13,122 bases of DNA from Rhodobiaceae bacterium. Its GTDB lineage: Bacteria > Pseudomonadota > Alphaproteobacteria > Parvibaculales > Parvibaculaceae. The translations under genes were made by a program, and so were the position numbers. The number at the start of each line of letters is the position of its first letter. Within the stretch, counting starts at the first letter, position 1. The notes beneath the pieces are model-generated. The model had not been told where the DNA came from. It saw nothing but the letters and a program-made list of their open reading frames with translations, and did not search any database. This document shows, one piece after another, positions 1 to 6,740 of the stretch. The stretch spans positions 1,128,671 through 1,141,792 of the forward strand of contig NVWR01000001.1 in NCBI GenBank assembly GCA_002746275.1, given 5' to 3'.

Positions 1-42
1 GGCACAAAGCCGGTCCTCGAGCTGCCCACTTTGCAATATCGG

Positions 43-690
43 TTACACCGGACAGTCACTCTCGCGGACAGTCAGCAACTGTTCCTGAATGATGGAACGC
101 CACCAGCTCTTCTGCTGTGCAAGGCCACCATCCTTGGGCTGGATTAATCCAGCACTGCGCCCGAAAGCACGACCAAATATCGGTCCCAAAGCCAATGCTT
201 GATGCATCATCGCGACCACAAACCGTATGTCCTGAATGGGCGGAGCGGTGATCCCCGCCTCAGCGTAAAGCGCACATCTAACTTCATGAAGTGCATCCAC
301 GACCGGATTCAAGAGCCCAGTCCCTTTGTCTCGCCACCCGGACAAATGTAATCCCAGTGCCAAATCCGCATATCCTTGATCATAATAAATGGCACAAAGA
401 ACATTAATCAGCTCATCAACGGAAAAATCATCAGTCCCAAGATTTTCAACGGCAAGCTTCAATTCCGTCTTCAGCCGTCGGCCGCCATGACGCAGCAGCT
501 CTGCCAGCAATTTATCCCTGTTCCCAAAATGATGATTGACCGCAGCATCGGTAATGCCAACGGCATTGCCGACGGCCCGAACCTGAACCGCAGATGCCCC
601 CCCTTCAATGAGGAGTTTTTCTGCAGCTTCCAGTATGAGCTTCTGAGACTCATCCTTCGTTCGGCGAATTCTTCTTTTGGTTTGAGTCAC
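43..690 (-). CDS. TetR/AcrR family transcriptional regulator (GTG start)
   Basis: A 215-residue one-component repressor-type protein. Residues about 13-68 form the TetR N-terminal helix-turn-helix: a helix with LEAAEKLL, then AVGNAVGITDAAVNHHFGNRDKLLAELL, the typical recognition helix and [Y/H]HF-x-[S/N]-[K/R]-[E/D]-LL ending. The C-terminal ligand domain is all-helical and not assignable to a ligand. The start is GTG at 690, supported by AAAGG about 8 nt upstream. It lies 11 nt downstream of the stop of the NTF2-like gene on the same strand, so the two are almost certainly co-transcribed. A 26-bp pseudo-palindrome at 1163-1188, upstream of the pair, is the likely autoregulatory operator (inference). 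Base composition is somewhat AT-richer than the sortase region that follows. The ligand is unknown; the family assignment is firm. Confidence 0.93.
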   Translation of the reverse strand: MTQTKRRIRRTKDESQKLILEAAEKLLIEGGASAVQVRAVGNAVGITDAAVNHHFGNRDKLLAELLRHGGRRLKTELKLAVENLGTDDFSVDELINVLCAIYYDQGYADLALGLHLSGWRDKGTGLLNPVVDALHEVRCALYAEAGITAPPIQDIRFVVAMMHQALALGPIFGRAFGRSAGLIQPKDGGLAQQKSWWRSIIQEQLLTVRESDCPV

Positions 691-701
691 GCTCTACCTT
701 T

Positions 702-1145
702 CTAAGCATAATTCGCGTCCAGCCCGTTGCCCCATTTCTCAAACCAGGCCTGGTACTCTACGTCAGCACCCGCATCGTAAATGTCCATGAGGCGAACAAT
801 AAATCCATCCTTATAGGTCGCAATTTCCCGAAGCTTACAGGCAATCGGCGGATCATCATTTCTCCTGAAATGTAATTCACCATAGGCCAGCACAGTATCT
901 CCCTCGACAGTAGGCATGCCGATTGATCTAATTTCTCGCTCGCAAAGCTTGTCGAAATTCATCACGGATTTCTGAATACCTTCAATCACCTTGTTCCTGC
1001 CATTGATCATGCAATGAAAGGGAGCGCCGAATACCTGATACTGAATGTCCTCCGAAAAATACGGGACAAGACGGCTCCAATCACCATCGTCATAGCTTTT
1101 CTCAAATGCAATACGTTGCTCAATGAAGAGTTCCAACAAATTCAT
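702..1145 (-). CDS. NTF2/SnoaL-like domain protein
   Basis: A 147-residue protein of the cystatin-like alpha+beta NTF2 superfamily (SnoaL-like). The N-terminal helix runs LFIEQRIAFEKSYDDGDWSRLVPYFSEDIQYQVFGAPF, the usual 'helix, short linker, then D-x-x-Y' opening; strands follow, with GDTVLAYGELHFRR and a terminal IDVYD-like strand LMDIYDAG. The family includes ketosteroid isomerases, dehydratases, polyketide cyclases and non-enzymatic ligand binders, and a specific reaction cannot be read from the sequence. An upstream in-frame ATG at 1190 exists, but the ATG at 1145 is preferred: it has GGGAG about 9 nt upstream, and the 15 extra residues look unlike the fold. It is the first gene of a two-gene operon with the TetR regulator, so it probably handles or senses the same small molecule (inference). 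Confidence 0.85.
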   Translation of the reverse strand: MNLLELFIEQRIAFEKSYDDGDWSRLVPYFSEDIQYQVFGAPFHCMINGRNKVIEGIQKSVMNFDKLCEREIRSIGMPTVEGDTVLAYGELHFRRNDDPPIACKLREIATYKDGFIVRLMDIYDAGADVEYQAWFEKWGNGLDANYA

Positions 1146-1162
1146 GCGCTCGCTCCCGTGTT

Positions 1163-1188
1163 GTCTACCTTGATTAGTCAAAGTAAAC
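1163..1188. promoter_or_regulatory. 26-bp pseudo-palindromic operator candidate for the NTF2-like/TetR operon
   Basis: Read on the minus strand, the left half follows GTNTACNTTGANT and the right half is its mirror; 10 of 13 base pairs are symmetric about a centre between 1175 and 1176. It ends 17 bp upstream of the NTF2-like start codon at 1145, so it would overlap the promoter or transcription start. Size, symmetry and place match TetR-family operators, and the most economical reading is autoregulation by the TetR at 43-690. Symmetry and position are seen; the binding protein is inferred. Confidence 0.6.
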
Positions 1189-1396
1189 AATTACGAAAAT
1201 ATGTAGGCCAAGTCAACTGGCACCTTCCGAAGACCGGCAAAGGCAACCGTCAAAACAGCAAATGAACCCTGTCCGAGCCGTCACCACATTCTCGCCTTGA
1301 AATAACCCTCGCCTTGGCACAAAGCCAATCCGATCTCGCCTCATTGCGTGCCTAAAAGATCAGTCTCCAAATCAATGCTGCCAACAGGGGATAAAC
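1189..1396. other. Intergenic region ahead of the sortase operon
   Basis: No convincing gene. It must carry the promoter of the sortase-target gene, but no good sigma-70 -35/-10 pair was found by eye. It contains the motif CTCGCCT three times (1291, 1308 and 1335; the first two extend to CTCGCCTTG) and a short dyad TTGGC-ACAAA-GCCAA at 1314-1328. These may be regulatory but are too short to claim. Confidence 0.5.
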
Positions 1397-3637
1397 ATGG
1401 CCGCTCTTTCCCACGCTACCGAACACCGCTTCTTCCGCATTGCCGCCCTCCTCCCTCTCGCTTTAGTCTGCCTTGTCTTGAGCCTTGTTGGTGCCCGCGC
1501 AGACATTTCGTTTGTGAAACCAAACGACATGGGTCATGGCGGCCTGCTTTTGAAAGGCAGCGAGCCTGGCAAATATGTCGAAGCCCCGGCACTTGCCACA
1601 GATGTAGACATTCAGGTCACAGGCCCCATTGCCCGCACCCGGGTTACCCAGCGCTTCGAAAATCCGAGCGATGCCTGGGTAGAAGGCGTTTATGTGTTTC
1701 CCCTGCCGGACAATGCCGCCGTCGATACGCTGAAAATGGTAATCGGTGACAAGGTGATCGAAGGTGAAATCAAACCGAAAGAAGAAGCACGGGCCATCTA
1801 TGAACGTGCCCGCGACGCAGGCCAGCGCGCCAGCCTGGTTGAACAGGAACGCCCTAATCTCTTTACAAACTCCGTTGCCAATATCGGCCCCGGCGAAACC
1901 ATCATCATCCAGATCGAGTATCAGGAAACGGTTCGGCAATCGAACAGCACATTCTCCTTACGCTTTCCCATGGTCGTCGCCCCCCGCTACAATCCCCAGC
2001 CTGTCATTGCCCATACCGTTGAGTTCGACAATAACAATGGCTGGGGTGTTGTAGACCCGGTTCCCGATCGCGACCGTATCGAACCACCTGTTCAGCACCC
2101 CGATGAAGGGCCAACAAACCCTGTTACGCTAACGCTGTCTCTTGATGCGGGTTTTGAGATTGACCGGATCATCAGCCATCACCATGACGTGCGCATAGAG
2201 CGAAGCGAGCGGAATGCGACCCTCACCCTGAAGGAAGGCGACGTGCCCGCCGACCGGGACTTTGAGCTCACCTGGACACCGGTTGCAGGCGCAGAACCCA
2301 CAGCCGCCCTCTTCCGCGAAACCTGGAACGGCGAAGACTATCTCCTGCTAATGGTCACACCGCCTTACGGCGAGGTAATCGCAACACCGCCAACCCGCGA
2401 AGTCATTTTCGTGATCGACAATTCTGGGTCCATGGCTGGTGAGAGCATGCCGCAAGCCAAAGAGAGCCTGCTCAAAGCCCTTGCACGCCTGAAGCCCAGC
2501 GACACATTCAACGTGATCCGTTTTGATAACACCCATGAAGTGCTGTTCGACACATCAGTGCGGGCGGACCGGGAAAATCTAAGCATCGCACGGCGTTTTG
2601 TTCGTGCATTGGAAGCAGATGGCGGCACGGAAATGCTGCCAGCTCTTCAAGCGGCGTTGCAAGATCCGCTCAACGACACATCACGGCTACGTCAGGTGAT
2701 TTTCCTCACCGATGGGGCCATCGGCAACGAGCAACAATTATTTGAAGCCATTGTAAACAATGCCGGGCGCTCACGGCTCTTCACTGTCGGCATTGGCTCT
2801 GCTCCCAACTCCTACTTCATGACCCGCGCCGCAGAGATGGGCCGGGGGACATTCACGCACATTGGGTCGGAAGCCCAGGTTGCCGAACGCATGAAAGAAT
2901 TATTCCTGAAGCTCGAAAACCCTGCCATGACGGATCTGGCCTTGGTATGGCCAGACGGTGTGGAAGTCGAAGCCTGGCCAACCCCTCTGCCTGACCTCTA
3001 TCGCGGTGAACCCATTGTGCTCTCAGCAAAAATTGCAGAAGGCGCTGAAGGCAGGCTTCGCCTGACCGGCAAGTCTGGGGGCCATGTCTGGGCAATCGAC
3101 ATGCAGATCAGTGCCGATGCGCCCAACCGAGTGGGGGTCTCCCAACTTTGGGCCCGGCGCAAAATCGCCTCCCTGGAAGCAGCCCGGACGATGGGTGGAA
3201 ACTGGGAAGCCTTCGACAAGGAAATCAGCCAGGTCGCCCTTACCCACCATCTGGTGAGCCGACTGACCAGCCTTGTCGCCGTTGACAAAACTCCGGCACG
3301 TCCCGGCGGTGAAGATCTGACCCGCACAGATGTTCCTCTCAACCTTCCTGCAGGGTGGGAGTTTGATAAAGTGTTTGGTGAGCCTGTCAGCGCACCCAAC
3401 ATCCAGCGCGCTAACGCTGGTGCCTATCGCACCATGCTGGCAATGGCCCCCGCGCCCATGATGGACGCCAATGCCCAAGCGACAGGCGGCATCGCCCTGC
3501 CCCAGACAGCATCGGATGCGCCAACATTGATCGCCCAAGGGATCATCTCACTGGCCCTGGCTCTGTCGCTCCTCCTCGTTTGGATGCTGTGGCAGCACAG
3601 TGGCGCAGCGGGCCTGACAATCGGGCGGAGGCGATGA
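1397..3637 (+). CDS. Marine proteobacterial sortase target protein (VIT + vWA domains, C-terminal LPQTA sorting signal)
   Basis: A 746-residue exported protein, the dedicated substrate of the sortase encoded next. A signal peptide occupies residues 1-35 (hydrophobic ALLPLALVCLVLSLVG, likely cleavage after ARA). A vault/inter-alpha-trypsin (VIT) domain follows at about 45-180, with VTQRFENPSDAWVEGVYVFPLP and the family segment EARAIYERA. A von Willebrand factor A domain spans about 333-500 with an intact MIDAS: D341-x-S343-x-S345 (DNSGS), the T of DGGTEMLPAL and the D of FLTDGAIG. The C-terminus has the tripartite sorting signal: LPQTA at 701-705, a hydrophobic helix at about 709-731 and a terminal RRR. 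The start ATG has a GGGG-type ribosome site 5-10 nt upstream. This architecture matches the protein family defined as 'marine proteobacterial sortase target', usually the only sortase substrate in its genome. The metal-ion adhesion site suggests ligand binding at the cell envelope (inference). Position 5 of the motif is A rather than the G of LPXTG. Confidence 0.95.
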   Translation: MAALSHATEHRFFRIAALLPLALVCLVLSLVGARADISFVKPNDMGHGGLLLKGSEPGKYVEAPALATDVDIQVTGPIARTRVTQRFENPSDAWVEGVYVFPLPDNAAVDTLKMVIGDKVIEGEIKPKEEARAIYERARDAGQRASLVEQERPNLFTNSVANIGPGETIIIQIEYQETVRQSNSTFSLRFPMVVAPRYNPQPVIAHTVEFDNNNGWGVVDPVPDRDRIEPPVQHPDEGPTNPVTLTLSLDAGFEIDRIISHHHDVRIERSERNATLTLKEGDVPADRDFELTWTPVAGAEPTAALFRETWNGEDYLLLMVTPPYGEVIATPPTREVIFVIDNSGSMAGESMPQAKESLLKALARLKPSDTFNVIRFDNTHEVLFDTSVRADRENLSIARRFVRALEADGGTEMLPALQAALQDPLNDTSRLRQVIFLTDGAIGNEQQLFEAIVNNAGRSRLFTVGIGSAPNSYFMTRAAEMGRGTFTHIGSEAQVAERMKELFLKLENPAMTDLALVWPDGVEVEAWPTPLPDLYRGEPIVLSAKIAEGAEGRLRLTGKSGGHVWAIDMQISADAPNRVGVSQLWARRKIASLEAARTMGGNWEAFDKEISQVALTHHLVSRLTSLVAVDKTPARPGGEDLTRTDVPLNLPAGWEFDKVFGEPVSAPNIQRANAGAYRTMLAMAPAPMMDANAQATGGIALPQTASDAPTLIAQGIISLALALSLLLVWMLWQHSGAAGLTIGRRR

Positions 3638-4221
3638 TGCGTATCACACAACGCCTCCTGCTTGCCGCCGCCCTGGGCCTTCTGGTCCTGAGCGGTTGGC
3701 AGGCGGGCCAAGGGGTCTATATGAACGCCAAGGCAGAGCTTGCCCAAGTGCTACTTGAAGACGCCTGGGAAGTTACCAAGCGCACCGGCACACATGTCAA
3801 AGCATGGGACTGGGCAGACACATGGCCAGTGGCCCGCATTAGCGCCCCTCGGGTCAAGGGAGATGCCATCGTCTTGGCGGGAGCCAGTGGCGAAGCGTTG
3901 GCTTTCGGGCCAGGCCACCTGGCCAACACGCCACTGCCCGGGACTATCGGAATATCTGTCATCGCAGCCCACCGCGATACACATTTTGAATTTCTAAAAG
4001 ATGTTGAAATCGGTGATGCCGTCCATCTTGAAGCGATAGACGGCACCCTCCACACCTACATCGTAGATGACCTGAAGGTCGTGCACGCCGATGCATCAGG
4101 CATCCACCCGCATCAGGGAGGCAAGCGACTTGCCCTTGTCACCTGCTTCCCCTTTGGTACCACTGAGCAGGGCCCTCTACGCTATGTCGTGTTTGCCTCC
4201 GTAGAGGAAGATTTGATCTAG
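3637..4221 (+). CDS. Class GN (marine proteobacterial) sortase
   Basis: A 194-residue cysteine transpeptidase that should cleave the LPQTA signal of the preceding protein and transfer it to an acceptor at the periplasmic side of the inner membrane. One N-terminal membrane anchor (LLLAAALGLLVLSGW, about 7-21) is followed by the sortase beta-barrel. The catalytic triad is visible: His112 in IAAHRDTHF, Cys170 in LALVTCFPFG (the TLxTC-type motif) and Arg182 in GPLRYVVF. Two adjacent ATGs lie at 3634 and 3637; GGAGG at 3627-3631 is 5 nt from the second, so 3637 is chosen. An in-frame ATG at 3580 lies inside the target gene and has no merit. The start overlaps the target stop codon, implying translational coupling. 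It converges on the GST gene with only 8 nt between stops, leaving no room for a conventional terminator. No sortase-associated histidine kinase or response regulator is present in the window. Confidence 0.95.
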   Translation: MRITQRLLLAAALGLLVLSGWQAGQGVYMNAKAELAQVLLEDAWEVTKRTGTHVKAWDWADTWPVARISAPRVKGDAIVLAGASGEALAFGPGHLANTPLPGTIGISVIAAHRDTHFEFLKDVEIGDAVHLEAIDGTLHTYIVDDLKVVHADASGIHPHQGGKRLALVTCFPFGTTEQGPLRYVVFASVEEDLI

Positions 4222-4229
4222 GCGAACCG

Positions 4230-4904
4230 CTACGACGCTCGCTTTTTCTCGACCTGCGCTGGTGGTGGCCCAGGGCGGGTTTGCTCGTAACTCTCCCGCT
4301 CCACCATGCCATGCCACCAGCGTCCAATATTCTCCCGGCCTTCAAAAAAGCGCATGCCATCCGGCACATTGCCCACATAGAAGAAGACCGGCAAAAGAAA
4401 GAGGTCGGCAATTGTGACCTGATCACCCGTCAACGTCGTCTTCCCCTCAAGCGCCTTCCCAATGATATCGATATGAGCAATCACCTTTGGCGTGTTTGCT
4501 TCAATCACCGCCATGTCCGGCTTCCCATCAGGCCCTGAGGGAAATGCATAATGACGCGCCAGACCCCCAATGCAGCTCGGGATCACATAATCGTTCAACG
4601 CGCTGATCCACTGTGTCATCACAGCCCGCTCCTTCACGTCACTCGGTTGCAACGCTGGACCGTCAAATGCCTCATCGATATATCGACAAATCGCCGCCGC
4701 TTCGAAAAGGACAAAACCCTCATGCTCCATGGAAGGTATTCGTCCAAACGAATGCCGCGCCAGATGTTCAGCTTCCTTCAGCGCTGCTATGGAACCGTCG
4801 CCGACGCCCATGAGCTCATAATCAACGCCCTTCTCTACGCAGGCCATGCGGACCGTCCGCACAAAACTACTCGCAGCCCCGCCATAAATTTTGAGTTTGC
4901 TCAT
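4230..4904 (-). CDS. Glutathione S-transferase family protein
   Basis: A 224-residue cytosolic-type GST. The N-terminal thioredoxin-like domain (about 1-80) begins MSKLKIYGGAASSFVRTVRMACVEKG and has the conserved cis-proline region GRIPSMEHEGFVLFEAAAICRYIDEAF, where the E-[A/S]-x-A-I-x-x-Y-[I/L] signature binds the gamma-glutamyl part of glutathione. The helical C-domain (about 90-210) contains LTGDQVTIADLFLLPVFFYV, with the N-capping-box/hydrophobic-staple motif S/T-x-A-D typical of GSTs. The family conjugates glutathione to electrophiles or acts as an isomerase; the class and substrate are not determined, and the catalytic Ser/Cys in the GGAASS loop is only a candidate. The ribosome site is GGGAG about 8 nt before the ATG. 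It is divergent from a TetR regulator across a 357-bp spacer, which suggests control by that regulator (inference). Confidence 0.9.
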   Translation of the reverse strand: MSKLKIYGGAASSFVRTVRMACVEKGVDYELMGVGDGSIAALKEAEHLARHSFGRIPSMEHEGFVLFEAAAICRYIDEAFDGPALQPSDVKERAVMTQWISALNDYVIPSCIGGLARHYAFPSGPDGKPDMAVIEANTPKVIAHIDIIGKALEGKTTLTGDQVTIADLFLLPVFFYVGNVPDGMRFFEGRENIGRWWHGMVERESYEQTRPGPPPAQVEKKRAS

Positions 4905-5000
4905 GTCACTCTCCCAGGTTTCACATTTGTGAGCGGCAGCGCGGCAACAACATCAGGCGCCTTTGCCTCTCGCCCACTTTTTCTTCAGAGATCGCGATAC

Positions 5001-5026
5001 TTTAATTAAATAATTATTTAATTAAA
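5001..5026. repeat. Perfect 26-bp palindrome made only of A and T
   Basis: The left half is TTTAATTAAATAA (5001-5013) and the right half (5014-5026) is its exact reverse complement, so all 13 pairs match with no spacer. Each arm contains TTAATTAA. The flanking bases (C at 5000, A at 5027) break the symmetry. It lies 97 bp upstream of the GST start codon. It may be an operator, a binding site for a nucleoid protein or an easily melted promoter element; the sequence does not decide between these. Confidence 0.75.
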
Positions 5027-5192
5027 AGGAAAATAAATAACTGAACACCAAAACGCTAGTCTGCACTATTGCTTGGTCATTTTATTTTGAAATCGACATG
5101 TCAACTAAAGGATTAGTCGCAATAAAGAGAGTATTTGCATGTCATTCTGAATAATTACGCTTGCACTCCTCCCGTTCGTCATGGCAAATAGA

Positions 5193-5228
5193 TGGTATAA
5201 AAATGGGGCAAACGGAAAACGTCCGTTT
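5193..5228 (+). promoter_or_regulatory. Extended -10 promoter with an adjacent inverted-repeat operator for the TetR gene
   Basis: An extended -10 (TG-G-TATAAA) at 5193-5201 would start transcription near 5208. Directly over that point lies a perfect 7-bp inverted repeat with a 5-nt spacer: AAACGGA at 5210-5216 and TCCGTTT at 5222-5228. No good -35 is visible 17 nt upstream, as is tolerated with extended -10 promoters. The layout fits autorepression by the TetR encoded from 5262. Promoter and repeat are seen; the binding protein is inferred. Confidence 0.55.
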
Positions 5229-5261
5229 CGGTAAATTGATTTTTAGGTAGGAGATTTGAAC

Positions 5262-5876
5262 GTGGGATTGGAAAGTTATCGCAGAAGAGTAAGCGAACAA
5301 AAACGCCGTTCAATCATGGAAGCCGCCCGTGCAGAATTTCAGGGCAACGGCTTCACGCACGCGGCCATGGCTGAAATCGCTCGCAAGGCAGATGTGTCAA
5401 CAGCAACGCTTTACAAGCATTTTGGCTCGAAAGAAGAGCTGTTTAACGCGGTCATTGAAGAATCATACGCGCTAATCGGAATTGACCTTGATGTCGCCGA
5501 TAGTTCAAAAACAGCCAAAGAAGCGCTAAAATCGGCAACAAACGACTACCTCAATGCCCAGTTCGGGACTGGTTTGAACGCTTTGATGCGGGCAATCATT
5601 TCCGAAACATCTGGCGATCCAGAGGTAGGCCGCGCATATCTGGCGCGCGGTGTCGGACGCAGAATGGAAGATTTGAAAACCTTCATCGACCGACTTGTCG
5701 CACGGAAATTGCTGAAGAAGCACGACACAGAAGTTTCCGCGATGCAGGTGTCAGGAATGATCAAAGAAAACTTCATCTGGCCAGCCATGTTCGATCCGGA
5801 TTTTAAAATTCCGGCGAACAAGGACAAGATCATCTCCGAAGCATTGGACACTTTCTTGGCACGCTACGGCGCATAA
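5262..5876 (+). CDS. TetR/AcrR family transcriptional regulator (GTG start)
   Basis: A 204-residue TetR-type regulator. The DNA-binding domain (about residues 10-60) reads IMEAARAEFQGNGFTHAAMAEIARKADVSTATLYKHFGSKEELFNAVIEE, a near-textbook TetR helix-turn-helix with the YKHFGSKEEL recognition motif. The C-terminal half is helical and resembles AcrR/AefR-type ligand domains; no ligand can be named. A TTG at 5256 is only 2 nt from the AGGAG at 5249-5253, whereas the GTG at 5262 is 8 nt from it, so GTG is preferred. It is divergent from the GST-like gene, and an inverted repeat lies just upstream of its own start, so it probably represses itself and perhaps the GST (inference). It converges on the methyltransferase gene, with a GC-rich hairpin between them. 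Confidence 0.92.
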   Translation: MGLESYRRRVSEQKRRSIMEAARAEFQGNGFTHAAMAEIARKADVSTATLYKHFGSKEELFNAVIEESYALIGIDLDVADSSKTAKEALKSATNDYLNAQFGTGLNALMRAIISETSGDPEVGRAYLARGVGRRMEDLKTFIDRLVARKLLKKHDTEVSAMQVSGMIKENFIWPAMFDPDFKIPANKDKIISEALDTFLARYGA

Positions 5877-5882
5877 TTTCTG

Positions 5883-5917
5883 CCTCACGCGCGCAAATAA
5901 AACCAGCGCGCGTGGGG
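5883..5917. terminator. GC-rich hairpin between convergent genes, possible bidirectional terminator
   Basis: CACGCGCGC at 5886-5894 pairs perfectly with GCGCGCGTG at 5906-5914 around an 11-nt A-rich loop, and a G-T plus two G-C pairs can extend the stem to 5883/5917. It sits in the 50-bp gap between the ends of the TetR gene and the oppositely directed methyltransferase gene. A clean U-tract is missing on either side, so intrinsic termination is only likely, not certain. Confidence 0.5.
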
Positions 5918-5926
5918 TCTGACGAT

Positions 5927-6718
5927 CTATTTGTTTACCACAAACAAGTACCGATTAAGGCTGAAGAAAAAATCACCTTTCTCCGCCAGTCGAAGCTGAT
6001 CATCGTACCAGCTTTGTATCTCGTCAGAACTCAGGCTGTGGTCAGCCCCATTATTCCTCACGAATGACAAAATACCTCGCATGATCCCTGCCGCATAAGA
6101 ATGAGGCTGGTAGCCAACGCTCATCATCGGCACGATCTCAACACGTTGTACTTGGAACCCGGCCCGACGAAGTTTCGACGAGAGGGTGGCAGGCAGATGA
6201 GGGTCTGCAAGGTGGGCATCCCAACAGCCAAGAACACGGCGCATAAGCGCTGGGTCACTGGCGTGCCAGACAATGGAATCCCAGTCTGTATCAAGGATAA
6301 TCGCCCGCCCACCCGGTTTGATCACCCGGTAAAGCTCTTTGAGCGCGACGGCTATTTCTTCAACATATTCATAGACCTGCGTCGAGACGGCGGCATCAAA
6401 ACGCGCGTCCGGCAATTCCAGCTTGGCAGCATCCGCAATAAAAAATTCCGCTTGAGGCAACGCTGCGCAACGAGTCCGCGCCATCGTGATCATCGCATCA
6501 CTAACGTCAATGCCGACCACCCGTCCCTCTTCGCCCACCATCCTGGAAGCATCTTCCGCAAGCAAGCCAGGTCCAACACCGATATCAACCAAATGTTCGC
6601 CAGGCATCAATCTGAGTGCTGCGAGAATAGCGACCCGTTGCCCCACAACATCGGGAGTGAGGTACATGGCTTCCACCATTTTTGCCGTCCGGGCATCAAA
6701 ATCAATCTTTGCATTCAT
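5927..6718 (-). CDS. Class I SAM-dependent methyltransferase (UbiE/Methyltransf_11-like)
   Basis: A 263-residue Rossmann-fold methyltransferase. Motif I is VDIGVGPG (residues 44-51), followed by the acidic end of beta-2, VVGIDVSDAM (Asp71, expected to bind the ribose of SAM). Then come FFIADAAKLELPDARFDAAVSTQVYEYV (motifs II/III) and LKELYRVIKPGGRAIILDTDW, the RVLKPGG-type segment of the UbiE group. The acceptor is not evident, and this is not UbiE itself. The frame stays open to 6808, but the ATG at 6718 is chosen: it lies 22 nt after the stop of the upstream PH-domain gene, has AAAGGCAG about 12 nt upstream, and the residues before it look like out-of-gene translation. Same-strand close spacing implies an operon with the membrane protein at 6741-7175. 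Confidence 0.9.
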   Translation of the reverse strand: MNAKIDFDARTAKMVEAMYLTPDVVGQRVAILAALRLMPGEHLVDIGVGPGLLAEDASRMVGEEGRVVGIDVSDAMITMARTRCAALPQAEFFIADAAKLELPDARFDAAVSTQVYEYVEEIAVALKELYRVIKPGGRAIILDTDWDSIVWHASDPALMRRVLGCWDAHLADPHLPATLSSKLRRAGFQVQRVEIVPMMSVGYQPHSYAAGIMRGILSFVRNNGADHSLSSDEIQSWYDDQLRLAEKGDFFFSLNRYLFVVNK

Positions 6719-6740
6719 CTGTATGTCTGCTGCCTTTGCA

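Larger units (their letters stand above)
4905..5261. promoter_or_regulatory. AT-rich divergent regulatory region between the GST and TetR genes
   Basis: No gene is visible here. The segment is clearly AT-richer than its surroundings, especially 5001-5150. Dyads seen by eye: TCACA-TT-TGTGA at 4921-4932, ATCGCGAT at 4991-4998, a perfect 26-bp A/T palindrome at 5001-5026, ACTAA-N4-TTAGT at 5104-5117 and AAACGGA-N5-TCCGTTT at 5210-5228. An extended -10 element (TGG followed by TATAAA, 5193-5201) probably drives the rightward TetR gene. The concentration of symmetric sites suggests that one or more dimeric regulators bind here. Confidence 0.6.

Noticed and set aside
1..1326. The 11-mer GGCACAAAGCC occurs at 1-11 and 1316-1326, flanking the TetR/NTF2-like pair like a target-site or attachment repeat.
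   Set aside because: Exact 11-mer pairs are expected by chance in 13 kb, there is no transposase or integrase, and the left copy is cut by the window edge, so its full length is unknown.
1314..1328. TTGGCAC near 1314 considered as a sigma-54 -24 element or a LysR-type site.
   Set aside because: No GC/TTGC -12 element at the required spacing and no LysR gene adjacent; only a 5-bp dyad remains.
1463..1939. Antisense open frames across the sortase target, GlxA-type and P450 genes considered as overlapping genes.
   Set aside because: They lack ribosome sites and domain signatures and mirror the codon periodicity of strong genes on the other strand.
4921..4932. TCACA-TT-TGTGA considered as a CRP/FNR-type site.
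   Set aside because: The half-sites are in the reverse orientation and have a 2-nt spacer; CRP needs TGTGA-N6-TCACA.
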